Positions 43,446 through 53,419 of a stretch of DNA of 64,000 bases are shown here, piece by piece; position 1 is the stretch's first letter, and each line of letters begins with the position of its first letter. The notes under the pieces are model-generated. The model was not told the DNA's origin. It did no database searches and worked only from the letters and a program-made list of their open reading frames with translations. Position numbers and translations under genes: made by a program. Source of the DNA: UBA961 sp014191195 (GTDB lineage: Bacteria > Bacteroidota > Ignavibacteria > Kapaibacteriales > UBA961); the NCBI GenBank assembly GCA_964204605.1, contig OZ123195.1, positions 372,001 to 436,000 of the forward strand, in the 5' to 3' direction.

Positions 43446-44050
43446 AAAAATTATGGTTTTTTTCTCTTCTATTATGTTGCTTAACATGTGCTCACATATA
43501 TGCTGCTGATGGATTAAAAGTAGGGGATATCGCTGCTGATTTTTCTCTGAAAAATGTTGATGGATCGATGATTAGCCTAAAAGATTATTCCTCATCAAAA
43601 GGTATTATTCTCATTTTTACATGTAATCATTGCCCATTTTCAAAAGCATATGAAGATCGCATTATTCAAATCAATAAAATGTATGCAGAAAAAGGATGTC
43701 CTGTTATAGCTATTAATCCAAATGATGAAGTATCTGTACCAGAAGATTCATATGATAATATGAAAATCAGAGCAAAAGAAAAGGGTTTTGTTTTCCCATA
43801 TATTCAAGATGCCACTCAGCAAATTGCCAAAACATATGGTGCAACCAGAACACCACATGTGTATGTGTTAAAGAATAACTCTGGAGTGTTTTCTATTGCA
43901 TATATAGGTGCAATTGATGATAATCATAGTGATGCAGAGAATGTAAAAGAAAAATATCTAGCAAATGCAATAGAATCTTTAATGCAAAATAAACCAGCAA
44001 GTCCAGATTTTACTAAAGCAATCGGTTGCTCAATTAAATGGAAAAAGTAA
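43442..44050 (+). CDS. Exported redoxin (AhpC/TSA-like thioredoxin-fold) protein
   Basis: A 202-residue protein with a signal peptide (ending IYAAD). It has a peroxiredoxin-like thioredoxin fold: VGDIAADFSLKNVDGSMISLKDY, then FTCNHCPFSKAYEDRI (Cys61 and Cys64). NHCPxxKAYEDR and the later YGATRTPHVYVL are typical of a redoxin subfamily common in Bacteroidota and Planctomycetes. The presence of CxxC suggests disulfide exchange rather than peroxide reduction. It is the second thioredoxin-fold gene in tandem. Confidence 0.85.
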   Translation: MKKLWFFSLLLCCLTCAHIYAADGLKVGDIAADFSLKNVDGSMISLKDYSSSKGIILIFTCNHCPFSKAYEDRIIQINKMYAEKGCPVIAINPNDEVSVPEDSYDNMKIRAKEKGFVFPYIQDATQQIAKTYGATRTPHVYVLKNNSGVFSIAYIGAIDDNHSDAENVKEKYLANAIESLMQNKPASPDFTKAIGCSIKWKK

Positions 44051-45444
44051 ATATCTCATCATCTTCTGATATTCAAACTATGAAACTATGGGATAAAGGA
44101 TATTCTGTTCATAAAGAGATCGAAGCTTTTACCATTGGTAAAGACTTGGAATTCGATGTGTTTTTAGCACCATTTGATATACTTGGTTCGATTGCTCATG
44201 CAATAATGCTAAAACAAAAAGGACTTCTTACCAGTTCTGAACTCTCATCTATTATCACTGTATTACATGAATTATATCATATCGTAGTACAAGAAGAATT
44301 TACAATTGACCAATCATGTGAAGATATTCATTCTTGGGTAGAATTAGTTCTTACAAAGAAAATTGGTGAAGCAGGTAAAAGAATTCATACAGGAAGATCT
44401 AGAAATGATCAATCTTTATTGGATATAAAACTGTTCCTAAGACATCAACTTTTTCATCTTGCAAGTAGTGTTAAAGAAGCTGTTATGTCTTTATTACAAC
44501 TTGGAGAACAATACAAGGATATCATTATTCCGGGATATACACATCTGCAAATAGCTATGCCATCATCATTTGGTTTATGGTTTGGAGCTTATGCTGAATC
44601 ATTAACCGATGATTTACTTACTGTTCAATCAGCATATAGATTTGTGAATAGAAATCCCTTAGGAAGTGCTGCAGGATATGGTTCATCATTCCCCTTAGAT
44701 AGAACTTTAACGACAGATTTACTTGGTTTTGAAGGACTTAATATAAGTTCTGTTTATGCTCAAATGACAAGGGGCAAAAGTGAATTAATTGTTTCTAGAG
44801 CACTTTCGGGAATTGCCCAAAGTATTAGTAAAATGGCAATGGATATAACTTTATATACTAGTCAAAACTTCGGATTTATGTCATTACCACAAGAGTTTAC
44901 AACAGGCTCGAGTATCATGCCTCATAAAAAAAATCCAGATGTTTTCGAGTTGATCAGAGCTAAATGTAATCGTATTAGTACTATTCATGTAGAAATTAGT
45001 GGAATTACTACAAATTTACCCTCGGGATATCACAGAGATTATCAGATAACAAAAGAAATACTGTTTCCTGCTTTTACAGAATTATCAACATGTATGTCAT
45101 TATTAACAATAGCATTACAGAATAGTTCTTATCATCAAGGTATTACTCAAGATAAAAAATATGAACTGATGTACACAGTTGATTCAGTAAATGAATTAGT
45201 TCAACAAGGGATTTCTTTTAGAGAAGCCTATATGCTGATTGGACAAAAAGTTCAACAAGGAGAGTATCAGAAGCCAAAGCACATGAATACTACTCATATT
45301 GGTAGTATTAATAATCCTGGTTTGCAAGAAATTCGATCGTATTGTATAGCAGAATACAGCAAGTTTAATTTTGAAAAAGCAGAATCAGCAGAAAAACAAT
45401 TATTAGATAAAAGATTTATACAAACACAGTATCTTGTTGATTAA
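44038..45444 (+). CDS. argH: Argininosuccinate lyase
   Basis: A 468-residue member of the fumarase/aspartase superfamily that cleaves argininosuccinate to arginine and fumarate in the last step of arginine synthesis. The signature GSSIMPHKKNPD carries the catalytic serine loop; HTGRSRNDQ and GYTHLQIAMPSSFGLW are also diagnostic. The start at 44038 overlaps the previous gene by 13 bases. ATG 44080 (MKLWDKGYSVHKEIEAF) gives the N-terminus usual for the family and is equally likely. No other arg gene is in the window. Confidence 0.93.
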   Translation: MEKVNISSSSDIQTMKLWDKGYSVHKEIEAFTIGKDLEFDVFLAPFDILGSIAHAIMLKQKGLLTSSELSSIITVLHELYHIVVQEEFTIDQSCEDIHSWVELVLTKKIGEAGKRIHTGRSRNDQSLLDIKLFLRHQLFHLASSVKEAVMSLLQLGEQYKDIIIPGYTHLQIAMPSSFGLWFGAYAESLTDDLLTVQSAYRFVNRNPLGSAAGYGSSFPLDRTLTTDLLGFEGLNISSVYAQMTRGKSELIVSRALSGIAQSISKMAMDITLYTSQNFGFMSLPQEFTTGSSIMPHKKNPDVFELIRAKCNRISTIHVEISGITTNLPSGYHRDYQITKEILFPAFTELSTCMSLLTIALQNSSYHQGITQDKKYELMYTVDSVNELVQQGISFREAYMLIGQKVQQGEYQKPKHMNTTHIGSINNPGLQEIRSYCIAEYSKFNFEKAESAEKQLLDKRFIQTQYLVD

Positions 45445-45445
45445 T

Positions 45446-46294
45446 ATGAAGATAGGAAAATTTACTATACAGCATTTTGAAACAGGTGATTTTGCATTAG
45501 ATGGTGGTGCAATGTTTGGAGTTGTTCCAAAACCTCTGTGGTCTAAGGCATATAATTCTGGTGATGAATTAAATCGGATACCTATGACAGCAAGGGGCTT
45601 GCTTATTCAATATGAAGATAGAAGAATCATTGTAGATACTGGATGTGGTAGTAAAATGCCATTAAAACTACAAAATATATATAATGTTGATTATACAAGA
45701 GCTTCAATTCAGGCATCTTTGGAAATACATAATCTTAAAGCAGAGGATATTACAGATATAATATTTACTCATTTACATTTTGATCATTCTGGCGGTTCTA
45801 CGTACAGAACAGAAACTGGAGAAATTGTGCCAATGTTTCCGAATGCACAACATTATGTACAAAAAGATCATCTGTCATGGGCAAGAAATCCCACAGATAA
45901 AGATAGAGCTTCTTTTATGCCTGAAAACTGGGAGCCCATTATACACAATGGAATGATGGAGATATTAGATGGTCCTGGGGAATTATTCCCAGGTTTATCT
46001 GTGCAAACATTGCATGGCCATACGCAAGCTTTACAAATGGTTACAGTTACCGATGATATTCAAACCTTAATATTTCCTGCAGATTTATTGCCTACAGCAG
46101 CACATATACCAGTGCCATATGTTATGGGTTATGATAATTTCCCTTTAATATCTATGGAAGAAAAACATAAGATCTTAACTAAAGCAGTAGAAGAAAAATG
46201 GATAATATGCTTTGAGCATGATGCATTTATTCCAGCAGGTAACATAAAGCATACTGATAAAGGTTTTGCATTAGCAGAAAAAGTGGAGTTATAA
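45446..46294 (+). CDS. MBL-fold metallo-hydrolase
   Basis: A 282-residue metallo-beta-lactamase-fold hydrolase. The metal motif is THLHFDHSGGS (His109, His111, Asp113, His114); a later histidine is in LHGHTQALQMV, and an Asp ligand lies in FPADLLPT. The N-terminal part (DGGAMFGVVPKPLW) is seen in a common subgroup of unknown substrate, related to lactonases and AttM-type enzymes. ATG 45446, two bases after the argH stop, is preferred. It heads a run with the Rieske, queG and pirin genes. Confidence 0.85.
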   Translation: MKIGKFTIQHFETGDFALDGGAMFGVVPKPLWSKAYNSGDELNRIPMTARGLLIQYEDRRIIVDTGCGSKMPLKLQNIYNVDYTRASIQASLEIHNLKAEDITDIIFTHLHFDHSGGSTYRTETGEIVPMFPNAQHYVQKDHLSWARNPTDKDRASFMPENWEPIIHNGMMEILDGPGELFPGLSVQTLHGHTQALQMVTVTDDIQTLIFPADLLPTAAHIPVPYVMGYDNFPLISMEEKHKILTKAVEEKWIICFEHDAFIPAGNIKHTDKGFALAEKVEL

Positions 46295-46295
46295 T

Positions 46296-46715
46296 GTGAA
46301 TGCATATGATAATGAAGATAATTTTGAATTTGAACAATCAATTGCAACATATCAAAAAGCAATATTTCACGATAAGCAGTATATTCAATTGTGTCAATCT
46401 GGTGATATTTTCCCCCAAAAAGGAAAAAATTTCTATTTTGATGAAGATGTCCAAATAGCTGTATTCAGAGATAATCATAAATTATTTGCAGTCTCTAATA
46501 TATGTCCACATCAATATGCAGCTGTAATATGCAATGGATTTTTGGAAGAAAAAACAGTGACATGTCCACTACATGGATGGATATATTCATTAGAATCTGG
46601 CAAAGCACTCGGAAGTAATGCACGATTACTTACATATCATATATTTGAAGATGAAGGATTAGTGTGGTTAGAACAACCAAAAAAAACTCGTCCATTGTGG
46701 TTGGAAAATTTCTGA
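46296..46715 (+). CDS. Rieske [2Fe-2S] domain protein
   Basis: A 139-residue soluble Rieske protein. The cluster ligands are Cys70 and His72 (CPHQ) and Cys90 and His93 (CPLHGW), with the usual 17-residue gap. It resembles the small subunit of assimilatory nitrite reductase and stand-alone Rieske ferredoxins. The partner is unknown. The start is GTG 46296, one base after the upstream stop, with GGAG upstream. An N-terminal extension of about 35 residues precedes the Rieske fold. Confidence 0.87.
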   Translation: MNAYDNEDNFEFEQSIATYQKAIFHDKQYIQLCQSGDIFPQKGKNFYFDEDVQIAVFRDNHKLFAVSNICPHQYAAVICNGFLEEKTVTCPLHGWIYSLESGKALGSNARLLTYHIFEDEGLVWLEQPKKTRPLWLENF

Positions 46716-46727
46716 TTGGTACATTAT

Positions 46728-47696
46728 ATGTTTTCTGATACATCAATAGAGCAATATTCGGAATTCATTAAAGAAAAAGCTATATCAATAGGTTTCGATC
46801 TAGTTGGCATTGCCAATGTAGAAGAATTCAATAAAGAATTTTCTCATTTTCAGGAATGGATTAATGCTGGCTATCATGGTTCAATGGGGTATATGGCCAC
46901 ACAGCAAGAGAAAAGAAAAGATATTACACTCATTTTACCAGAGGCAGAATCTGTTATTGTAGTTGGACTAAATTATTACACAGATGTTAAGCATACAGAT
47001 GATTCTACACAAGGGAAAATATCTCGATATGCTTGGGGTACAGATTATCATGAAATATTACCAGCAATGATGCAATCATTATCTAAAGAGCTTACTGAAT
47101 TAGTGCCAAATTCGCAGCATAAATTTTATGTTGATACTGGCCCAATATTAGAAAAACAATGGGCAATTAAAGCAGGACTTGGCTGGCAGGGTAAACATTC
47201 AAATATCATTAATCGAGAAATAGGATCTTGGTTTTTTATTGGGGTAATAATTTCAACAATTCCACTATCAGCAAGCAAACCAATCACAGATTATTGTGGA
47301 ACATGTACTGCTTGCATAGATGCATGCCCAACAAATGCGATCATTGAACCATATAAGGTTGATGCAACAAAATGCATATCATATTGGACAATTGAAACGA
47401 AGCCAGATATACAAATTCCTGATGCCATCTCAGAAAATCTACAACAGTGGGTATTCGGATGTGATATATGTCAAGAAGTGTGCCCCTGGAATACATTCCA
47501 AAAAGAAACAAATAAAGAACTGTTTTTCCCAAGAAATAATGAGATATCCTTGTCACTAGATGCAATCGCATCTATGACACAAGAAGAATTTTCGACTAGA
47601 TTTAAAAAAAGTCCGATTAAAAGAACTAAGCTTGCAGGTTTGAAAAGAAATGCTGAAGCGCTACTAAGTAATAATACAAAAGACAATCCACTATGA
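46728..47696 (+). CDS. queG: Epoxyqueuosine reductase
   Basis: A 322-residue cobalamin- and iron-sulphur-dependent reductase that converts epoxyqueuosine to queuosine in tRNA wobble positions. Seen are DLVGIANVEEF, YVDTGPILEKQWAIKAGLGWQGKHSN, and two 4Fe-4S motifs, CGTCTACIDACP and CDICQEVCPWN. The length is slightly shorter than E. coli QueG, which has a C-terminal HEAT extension. ATG 46728 is preferred to TTG 46716. Its stop overlaps the start of the pirin gene by four bases. Confidence 0.94.
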   Translation: MFSDTSIEQYSEFIKEKAISIGFDLVGIANVEEFNKEFSHFQEWINAGYHGSMGYMATQQEKRKDITLILPEAESVIVVGLNYYTDVKHTDDSTQGKISRYAWGTDYHEILPAMMQSLSKELTELVPNSQHKFYVDTGPILEKQWAIKAGLGWQGKHSNIINREIGSWFFIGVIISTIPLSASKPITDYCGTCTACIDACPTNAIIEPYKVDATKCISYWTIETKPDIQIPDAISENLQQWVFGCDICQEVCPWNTFQKETNKELFFPRNNEISLSLDAIASMTQEEFSTRFKKSPIKRTKLAGLKRNAEALLSNNTKDNPL

Positions 47697-48550
47697 TAAG
47701 AACAATACAAAAAATAGAGCAATCCATGATTATTAATGAAGGTGGATTGCAGATGAAACAACCTTTGCCAACCAACAGTTTAAAAGAAATTGATCCATTT
47801 GTATTATTACATCATCATGGACCAATGCAATGTGAAAAAGGATTCGAATTACCTTTTGGGGCACATCCACATCGGGGATTTGAAACAGTAACTATCATTT
47901 ATAATGGTGATATCGAACATAAGGATTCATTAGGTACATCAAGTATTATTCGTACCGGTGGTATTCAGTGGATGACAGCAGGTTCAGGCATCATTCATTC
48001 AGAAAATGTATCTGAATCATTTAAAGAGAATGGTGGTGAATTAGAAATTATACAATTATGGATTAATTTGCCATCCACCTTAAAAATGACTCCTCCTGTA
48101 TATCAGGGTATTCAATCGGAAAAATTGCCTTTAATATCTTTGAATCAGCATGCTATAATGAAATTGATAAGTGGTACTTATAATTCGGTACAAAGCCCCG
48201 TAATTTCTATAACAGATATTTTTTTATCAACAATATCAATACTAGAAAACACACACATTCAGCTTCAAGTACCTGAAACTTTATCTATTCTTTTTTATGT
48301 GAAAAAAGGAAATGTTCAGATTCAAAATGAAAACATCATGCAGCATTCACTCATACATTTCAATGATAAAGGTAATACAATAATGTTTGATGCTTCAGAA
48401 GGTACTGAAATCCTTTTTGGATATGGAAATCCATACCATGAACCAATTGTAGCTCGAGGCCCATTTGTTATGAATTCTTTCAATGAAATTAATCAAGCAA
48501 TTGATGATTATCATGCAGGAAATATGGGGAATATAGATCTATCTCTTTAA
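47693..48550 (+). CDS. Pirin family protein
   Basis: A 285-residue bicupin pirin. The N-terminal cupin carries the metal-site segments FGAHPHRGFETVTIIYNGDIEHKDSLG and TAGSGIIHSE. The C-terminal cupin is less conserved. Pirins bind iron; some have quercetinase activity and others act in redox signalling, and no substrate can be assigned. It overlaps queG by four bases and ends the MBL/Rieske/queG/pirin run. Confidence 0.88.
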   Translation: MIRTIQKIEQSMIINEGGLQMKQPLPTNSLKEIDPFVLLHHHGPMQCEKGFELPFGAHPHRGFETVTIIYNGDIEHKDSLGTSSIIRTGGIQWMTAGSGIIHSENVSESFKENGGELEIIQLWINLPSTLKMTPPVYQGIQSEKLPLISLNQHAIMKLISGTYNSVQSPVISITDIFLSTISILENTHIQLQVPETLSILFYVKKGNVQIQNENIMQHSLIHFNDKGNTIMFDASEGTEILFGYGNPYHEPIVARGPFVMNSFNEINQAIDDYHAGNMGNIDLSL

Positions 48551-48673
48551 CTATTATACTTTTTTACATAGAAATAAATTATTTACTTAGTATCTTAAAA
48601 AAAACAATGTTTTTAATACTAAAGATATTTGTATTTTTGGAGTGCAGCATATATCCAACCCCACGAAACATCT

Positions 48674-51600
48674 ATGAAACGATTGCTTTTTTCGGCAATG
48701 TTTGCATTAGTGCATGTTATTGCAAACAGTCAAATTGCAGACCCACAAATTTCTTATGGGCCAAAGATTCTATTGCAAACTGATGCTTTGCTTCAAGAAG
48801 GAAATCTTATTGAATCAAGGGAACATATAAGAACATATCTTAAAGATTTTAGTGATGGGGTATACGCAGACGAAGCTAGGATATTACAAGCAATCATTTT
48901 GAGGGAGCAAGCTGATTATTCTTATGCAGATAAGTCTTTAGCTGATTTTATACAACAAAGAAACAATTCCAAGTTTATACCAATTGCATGGTTCGAGCGT
49001 GCAGCAATAGCATTTCATAAAGGAGATTTAGTAATTTCTATAGATTACTTTCATCAAGCTTCAAAGAATGCTAATAATCTACTAGAGACAGATAAAAATT
49101 ATTTTAAAAACATAAGTGGATCTGCAATTTATTGGCAAGGTATAGCACATGCGAAATTAGGGAATATAGAACAATCGATAGTTTTTCTTACAGAGTGTCA
49201 AAAACTATTTCCTGATCATTCATTAGCTGATGATGCATTATATTTTAGGGCTCAATTAGCCGAAAGAGAGTTAAAATTGCAGCAATCAGGTGTTTTATAT
49301 GCTGAGCTTTTAAGTAGATATCAATATAGTAATACAGTTTTAAGTTCTGCAATTCGTGCAGCAAATGTAAAAGTAGCATTAAAAGAACCTAATGCAGCAA
49401 TTGTATTCTTAGATCAAGCTCATAATATTGTACGTCGAATATCACAAAAAGATTCAATTGGATTGATGTATGAAAATCAAGTACATTCTGAAGCATCTGA
49501 TCAAGAAATACAATTTTTGCGTATAGAAGCACTTACATTATCGGGGCAATACCAAAGTAGCCATAGTATGGCTAAAGAATTTATACGCGTATTTGCTTCT
49601 TCTTCTTTGAAACCCGAAGTATGGATGGCTGCTGGTTATAGTACACTTCAATTAAAAGAGTATCAATTATCAGAACAATATTATAAAACAGTAATTGATT
49701 CAGTTCCAGATGATCAATCATTGATTAAGCAAGGTGCAAAATTATATCATGCAATCGTTCTCAAGGCATTACAAAAAAGGGAAGAAGCAAAAAAAGAATT
49801 GTCATTATTAAATGCGCAAATTGGATATCCATATATATCTCAATCTTTATTAGAATATGGGCAAATCGCTTATGAAGATAAAGAATTAGAAATAGCAAAA
49901 AAAGCCTTACAGAAAGCAGAAAGAGAGACTACCGATAAAACAGTACTTGTTAAGATTAATCTCTTACTTGGAAGTATATTTTTAGATTTAGAAATGTATG
50001 GTAAGGCAGCCAGAGAATATGCATCAGCTGAAAGAAATGCAATAACACTTTCTGATATTTCATTACCTAATAGAGAAAATATATTAGCAGAAATTAGATT
50101 GAAAAATGGAGTATCACTGCATCAAAATGAACAATATCAAGATGCTGCAATTGAACTTTCTACATTTTTAGGTGAACATAAAAGTGATATACGCAAAGAT
50201 GAAGCATTGTTTTGGTTGGCTGAGTCGTATTTCAGATTAGATTTATTGAAAAATGCCGAAGAATTTTATAATCAATTGATTTCGGATTTTCCAAAGAGCA
50301 AAAGAGTTGAAGAAAGTATGTATGCATTAGCTTGGACTTATTTTAGGACAAGAGATTTCAATAAAAGCAATACGGCTTTTTCTTCATTATTAAAGAAATA
50401 TCCAGATTCACGATTTGCAGCAGAAAGTTGGGCAAGAAAGGCGGATGGATTTTATATCCAAAAACAATTTAAAGAAGCTTCTACTGCATATAAAACCGCA
50501 TATAAGGCCTTACCAAATTCTGAAGAAGGGCAATATTCTGCATATCAATATGGACAAGCTTTATATAGAATAAATGATTTTGATGGGGCATTGCAAGCAT
50601 TTAGGACATTTATACGATCTCATTCAAAATCATCTTTGGCTCCTTCTGCATCATATTCATTAGGTTGGACACATTTTCAGCAAAAAAAGTATGCTGAAGC
50701 AATCGAAGATTTTAAAGATTTGATTAGCTCTTATCCATCTAGTCCATTATGTGCAAGAGCCCATTATACTATTGGGGATGCATATTATAATATGGAGCAA
50801 TATGAAAAAGCAATCACTGAATATTCAATTGTTAAAAACTCATATGCTCAATCACCATTAGCGGGTGAATCAGTTAAAAGTATTCAGTATTGTTTGGAAT
50901 TTTTGGGAAGAAATCAAGAAGCAGATCAAATAGTAGATGAATTTGTAAAAGCACATCCTGAGTCCGATGCAGCTAAAGATTTACTGATGAATAAAGGATT
51001 GAGCTTTTTTAATAGACAAAATTTTCAAAGCGCAATTAGTGAATATGAATCGTTTCTGAAGTCAAATAATGATAAAGAAAGGAATGCCGAAGCTTTGTTT
51101 TATTTAGGAAAAAGTTATGCTAGTTTAGGTGAATCTTCCAAAGCAGAATCTTCTTATAAAGATGTGTATGCATCATATCCTAAAAGTGAATTTGCACCTT
51201 TGGCATTACTTGAAATAGGATTACTCAAACAAAAATCTCAATTGCTTAGGGATGCCGACACAGCATTTATGAAGTTAATGGATGAATTTCCGAATAGCAA
51301 TTCAGCAGCTCAAGCTGGATATGAAAGAGCCCAAATTGCTGTGTCGTTTACTGATACTCTTAAATCATTACGCTTATTTACAGAAATTGCTGACAAGTTT
51401 ATAAGCGCTGAATATGGAGATCAGTCAAGATATAAGATAGCTATGTACTATAGATCAAAAGGAATATTAGATAGTGCAAGAGTACATTTTGGAAAGCTTA
51501 TTGATAGAATCGAAAATATTTCAATTGCAGCCGAAGCCCAATATAGAATTGGCGAATCATGGCTGAAACAAAAAGAAATAGGAAATGCAATAGAAGCATT

Positions 51601-51799
51601 TAATCAAGTAAGACAAAAATTTAGCAATATTGAAGATTGGTTTACATTGTCTTTACTGGGATTAGGGGAAAGCTATGAACAAGTAAAAAATATTGAAGCA
51701 GCAATCGAAGTCTATCAAACGCTATCAACACTGAGGGCAGATGATGATTTTGGAAAAGCAGCGCAAGCAAAACTTAAGAAATATGGGAGGGCCCGATAA
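48674..51799 (+). CDS. Large exported TPR-repeat protein
   Basis: A 1041-residue protein with a signal peptide (about 1-20, ending IANSQ). The whole mature chain is built of TPR and Sel1/YbgF-like helical repeats. Clear units are FWLAESYFRLDLLKNAEEFYNQLISDFPKS, SYSLGWTHFQQKKYAEAIEDF and FYLGKSYASLGESSKAESSY. Such TPR proteins of about 1000 residues often precede an outer-membrane barrel gene in Bacteroidota, as here: the next start overlaps this stop by one base. The role is probably periplasmic scaffolding or assembly. ATG 48674 is preferred because it opens the signal peptide. Confidence 0.83.
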   Translation: MKRLLFSAMFALVHVIANSQIADPQISYGPKILLQTDALLQEGNLIESREHIRTYLKDFSDGVYADEARILQAIILREQADYSYADKSLADFIQQRNNSKFIPIAWFERAAIAFHKGDLVISIDYFHQASKNANNLLETDKNYFKNISGSAIYWQGIAHAKLGNIEQSIVFLTECQKLFPDHSLADDALYFRAQLAERELKLQQSGVLYAELLSRYQYSNTVLSSAIRAANVKVALKEPNAAIVFLDQAHNIVRRISQKDSIGLMYENQVHSEASDQEIQFLRIEALTLSGQYQSSHSMAKEFIRVFASSSLKPEVWMAAGYSTLQLKEYQLSEQYYKTVIDSVPDDQSLIKQGAKLYHAIVLKALQKREEAKKELSLLNAQIGYPYISQSLLEYGQIAYEDKELEIAKKALQKAERETTDKTVLVKINLLLGSIFLDLEMYGKAAREYASAERNAITLSDISLPNRENILAEIRLKNGVSLHQNEQYQDAAIELSTFLGEHKSDIRKDEALFWLAESYFRLDLLKNAEEFYNQLISDFPKSKRVEESMYALAWTYFRTRDFNKSNTAFSSLLKKYPDSRFAAESWARKADGFYIQKQFKEASTAYKTAYKALPNSEEGQYSAYQYGQALYRINDFDGALQAFRTFIRSHSKSSLAPSASYSLGWTHFQQKKYAEAIEDFKDLISSYPSSPLCARAHYTIGDAYYNMEQYEKAITEYSIVKNSYAQSPLAGESVKSIQYCLEFLGRNQEADQIVDEFVKAHPESDAAKDLLMNKGLSFFNRQNFQSAISEYESFLKSNNDKERNAEALFYLGKSYASLGESSKAESSYKDVYASYPKSEFAPLALLEIGLLKQKSQLLRDADTAFMKLMDEFPNSNSAAQAGYERAQIAVSFTDTLKSLRLFTEIADKFISAEYGDQSRYKIAMYYRSKGILDSARVHFGKLIDRIENISIAAEAQYRIGESWLKQKEIGNAIEAFNQVRQKFSNIEDWFTLSLLGLGESYEQVKNIEAAIEVYQTLSTLRADDDFGKAAQAKLKKYGRAR

Positions 51800-53400
51800 T
51801 GAAACTATTCATAGTATGTATGGTATTTCCTATAGTTATCTGTGCTCAACAACAAAGTCAAAACAATACTGTTCAACCGATTGATTTACAGGAATTTGTT
51901 ATCACCGGCAAAGCTAGTGCAGAAATAAAAGGTGGAATTAAACAAAAGCCCTTGAAACCACAATCACTTAAACAAACAGAATTAGATTCAATAAATACGA
52001 ATGAAAAAATACCAGCACCTTTATTGTCAGTGTTAACATTACCAATAAGTACATTCAAAAAAAATATATCGATAACCTCTGTTCAAGCTGAAATCGGCCA
52101 ATTTTATACTCCAAAAATAATTGGATTATATACATTTGAAGAATTAGGATATTCGGTAGATGCATTAGGATATTATGAAGGAAGTAAAGGGCATATTCAA
52201 AATGCTGATTATAGTAAAGTAAAGCTAGCAATTAATGCAAGTTATGATGCTCCTAAAAAGTTCGTTTTCTTTGGAGGCAGCAGAACTGAATCTTCTTTCA
52301 CAGTATTAAGAAATGGTTATTCTTTTTTTGGAATGGATTCTTCTGTAGATCGATCAATACTAGGCGTAAAGGCACATGCACATACTAAAGGAAATTATCA
52401 GGAATATACCTACAGCACCGGTGCGGAGTGGAATATGCTTCGATGCGAAACTAATATGAAGCAAAGTAATGATTCCAGAATTATGGGATTTCTAGATATT
52501 TCAAGACCACTTGGAACTATGAATTATGGGGCTAAAGCATCAGTTGATTTACATTCTTTTCGAGAAAACTCATCATATAATATGATACAATTAGGTGGAT
52601 ATACTAAGTTTACATATATGGACATTCAATCAGATATATCCGTAGATCTTCAATCAGCTACAAATTCTCTAGATATTTCATTAGGCGGAGTACTTATTAC
52701 ATATAATGCACAATATCAAATGTCTGAAGATATAACCGTTTTTGGCTTTTTACAAAGCGGATTAAGTGCAAATTCTTTTCAAGACATAGTCCAGAATAAT
52801 CCATATATCATAGATTCATCAGTAATATCATTTAGAAGAGATATCATACATGTAAAACCATCCTTCATGTATCAACCAACAGCCAAAACAAGCATACACA
52901 CATCAATTGATTATAGGATCAGTTCAGATATGCCTATTTATATTCCAAATTCATTAGAAAGAAGTAACTATTCTGGATATGCCATAGAATATGTAGGTGC
53001 TCAAGTATTAACTCTTTCCTCTGAGTTATTATGGAAACCCAATGATGCTATGTCATTTAGTGGACTATGTGCTATTACCAATAGTCAATTATCAGATTTT
53101 GAGGGATCAGTTCCATTATTGCCCTCAATGAAGGCTGGAGTTACTTGGGATATGAAGTGGAATAATGATATTCAAAGTATATTTTCTGCAGAGTATATTG
53201 GCAAAAGATCAATTGATAAACAGTCGACAATATCCCTACCAGCATATATTATGGTAAATGTACAATGCAATTATGCTTTGCCATATAATATGAAAGGATA
53301 TATTCGATTAGATAATATATTAAATTCAAAAGTATATTTGTGGAATAGTTTTCAGGAACGTGGTATTTTTATAGCATTAGGCCTAAAATATTCCCTTTAA
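51799..53400 (+). CDS. Outer-membrane beta-barrel protein (TonB-receptor-like)
   Basis: A 533-residue protein with a signal peptide (about 1-17, ending CAQQQ). A short plug-like N-terminus contains LQEFVITGKASAEIK, reminiscent of a TonB-receptor start. About 400 residues of alternating beta strands follow. The end, NYALPYNMKGYIRLDNILNSKVYLWNSFQERGIFIALGLKYSL, resembles the last strands of TonB-dependent receptors, with a terminal aromatic/Leu residue. It lacks a full plug, so it may be a channel or assembly partner of the TPR protein. It starts on the last base of that gene. Confidence 0.72.
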   Translation: MKLFIVCMVFPIVICAQQQSQNNTVQPIDLQEFVITGKASAEIKGGIKQKPLKPQSLKQTELDSINTNEKIPAPLLSVLTLPISTFKKNISITSVQAEIGQFYTPKIIGLYTFEELGYSVDALGYYEGSKGHIQNADYSKVKLAINASYDAPKKFVFFGGSRTESSFTVLRNGYSFFGMDSSVDRSILGVKAHAHTKGNYQEYTYSTGAEWNMLRCETNMKQSNDSRIMGFLDISRPLGTMNYGAKASVDLHSFRENSSYNMIQLGGYTKFTYMDIQSDISVDLQSATNSLDISLGGVLITYNAQYQMSEDITVFGFLQSGLSANSFQDIVQNNPYIIDSSVISFRRDIIHVKPSFMYQPTAKTSIHTSIDYRISSDMPIYIPNSLERSNYSGYAIEYVGAQVLTLSSELLWKPNDAMSFSGLCAITNSQLSDFEGSVPLLPSMKAGVTWDMKWNNDIQSIFSAEYIGKRSIDKQSTISLPAYIMVNVQCNYALPYNMKGYIRLDNILNSKVYLWNSFQERGIFIALGLKYSL

Positions 53401-53419
53401 TTAAACTGAATGGCGGCAT

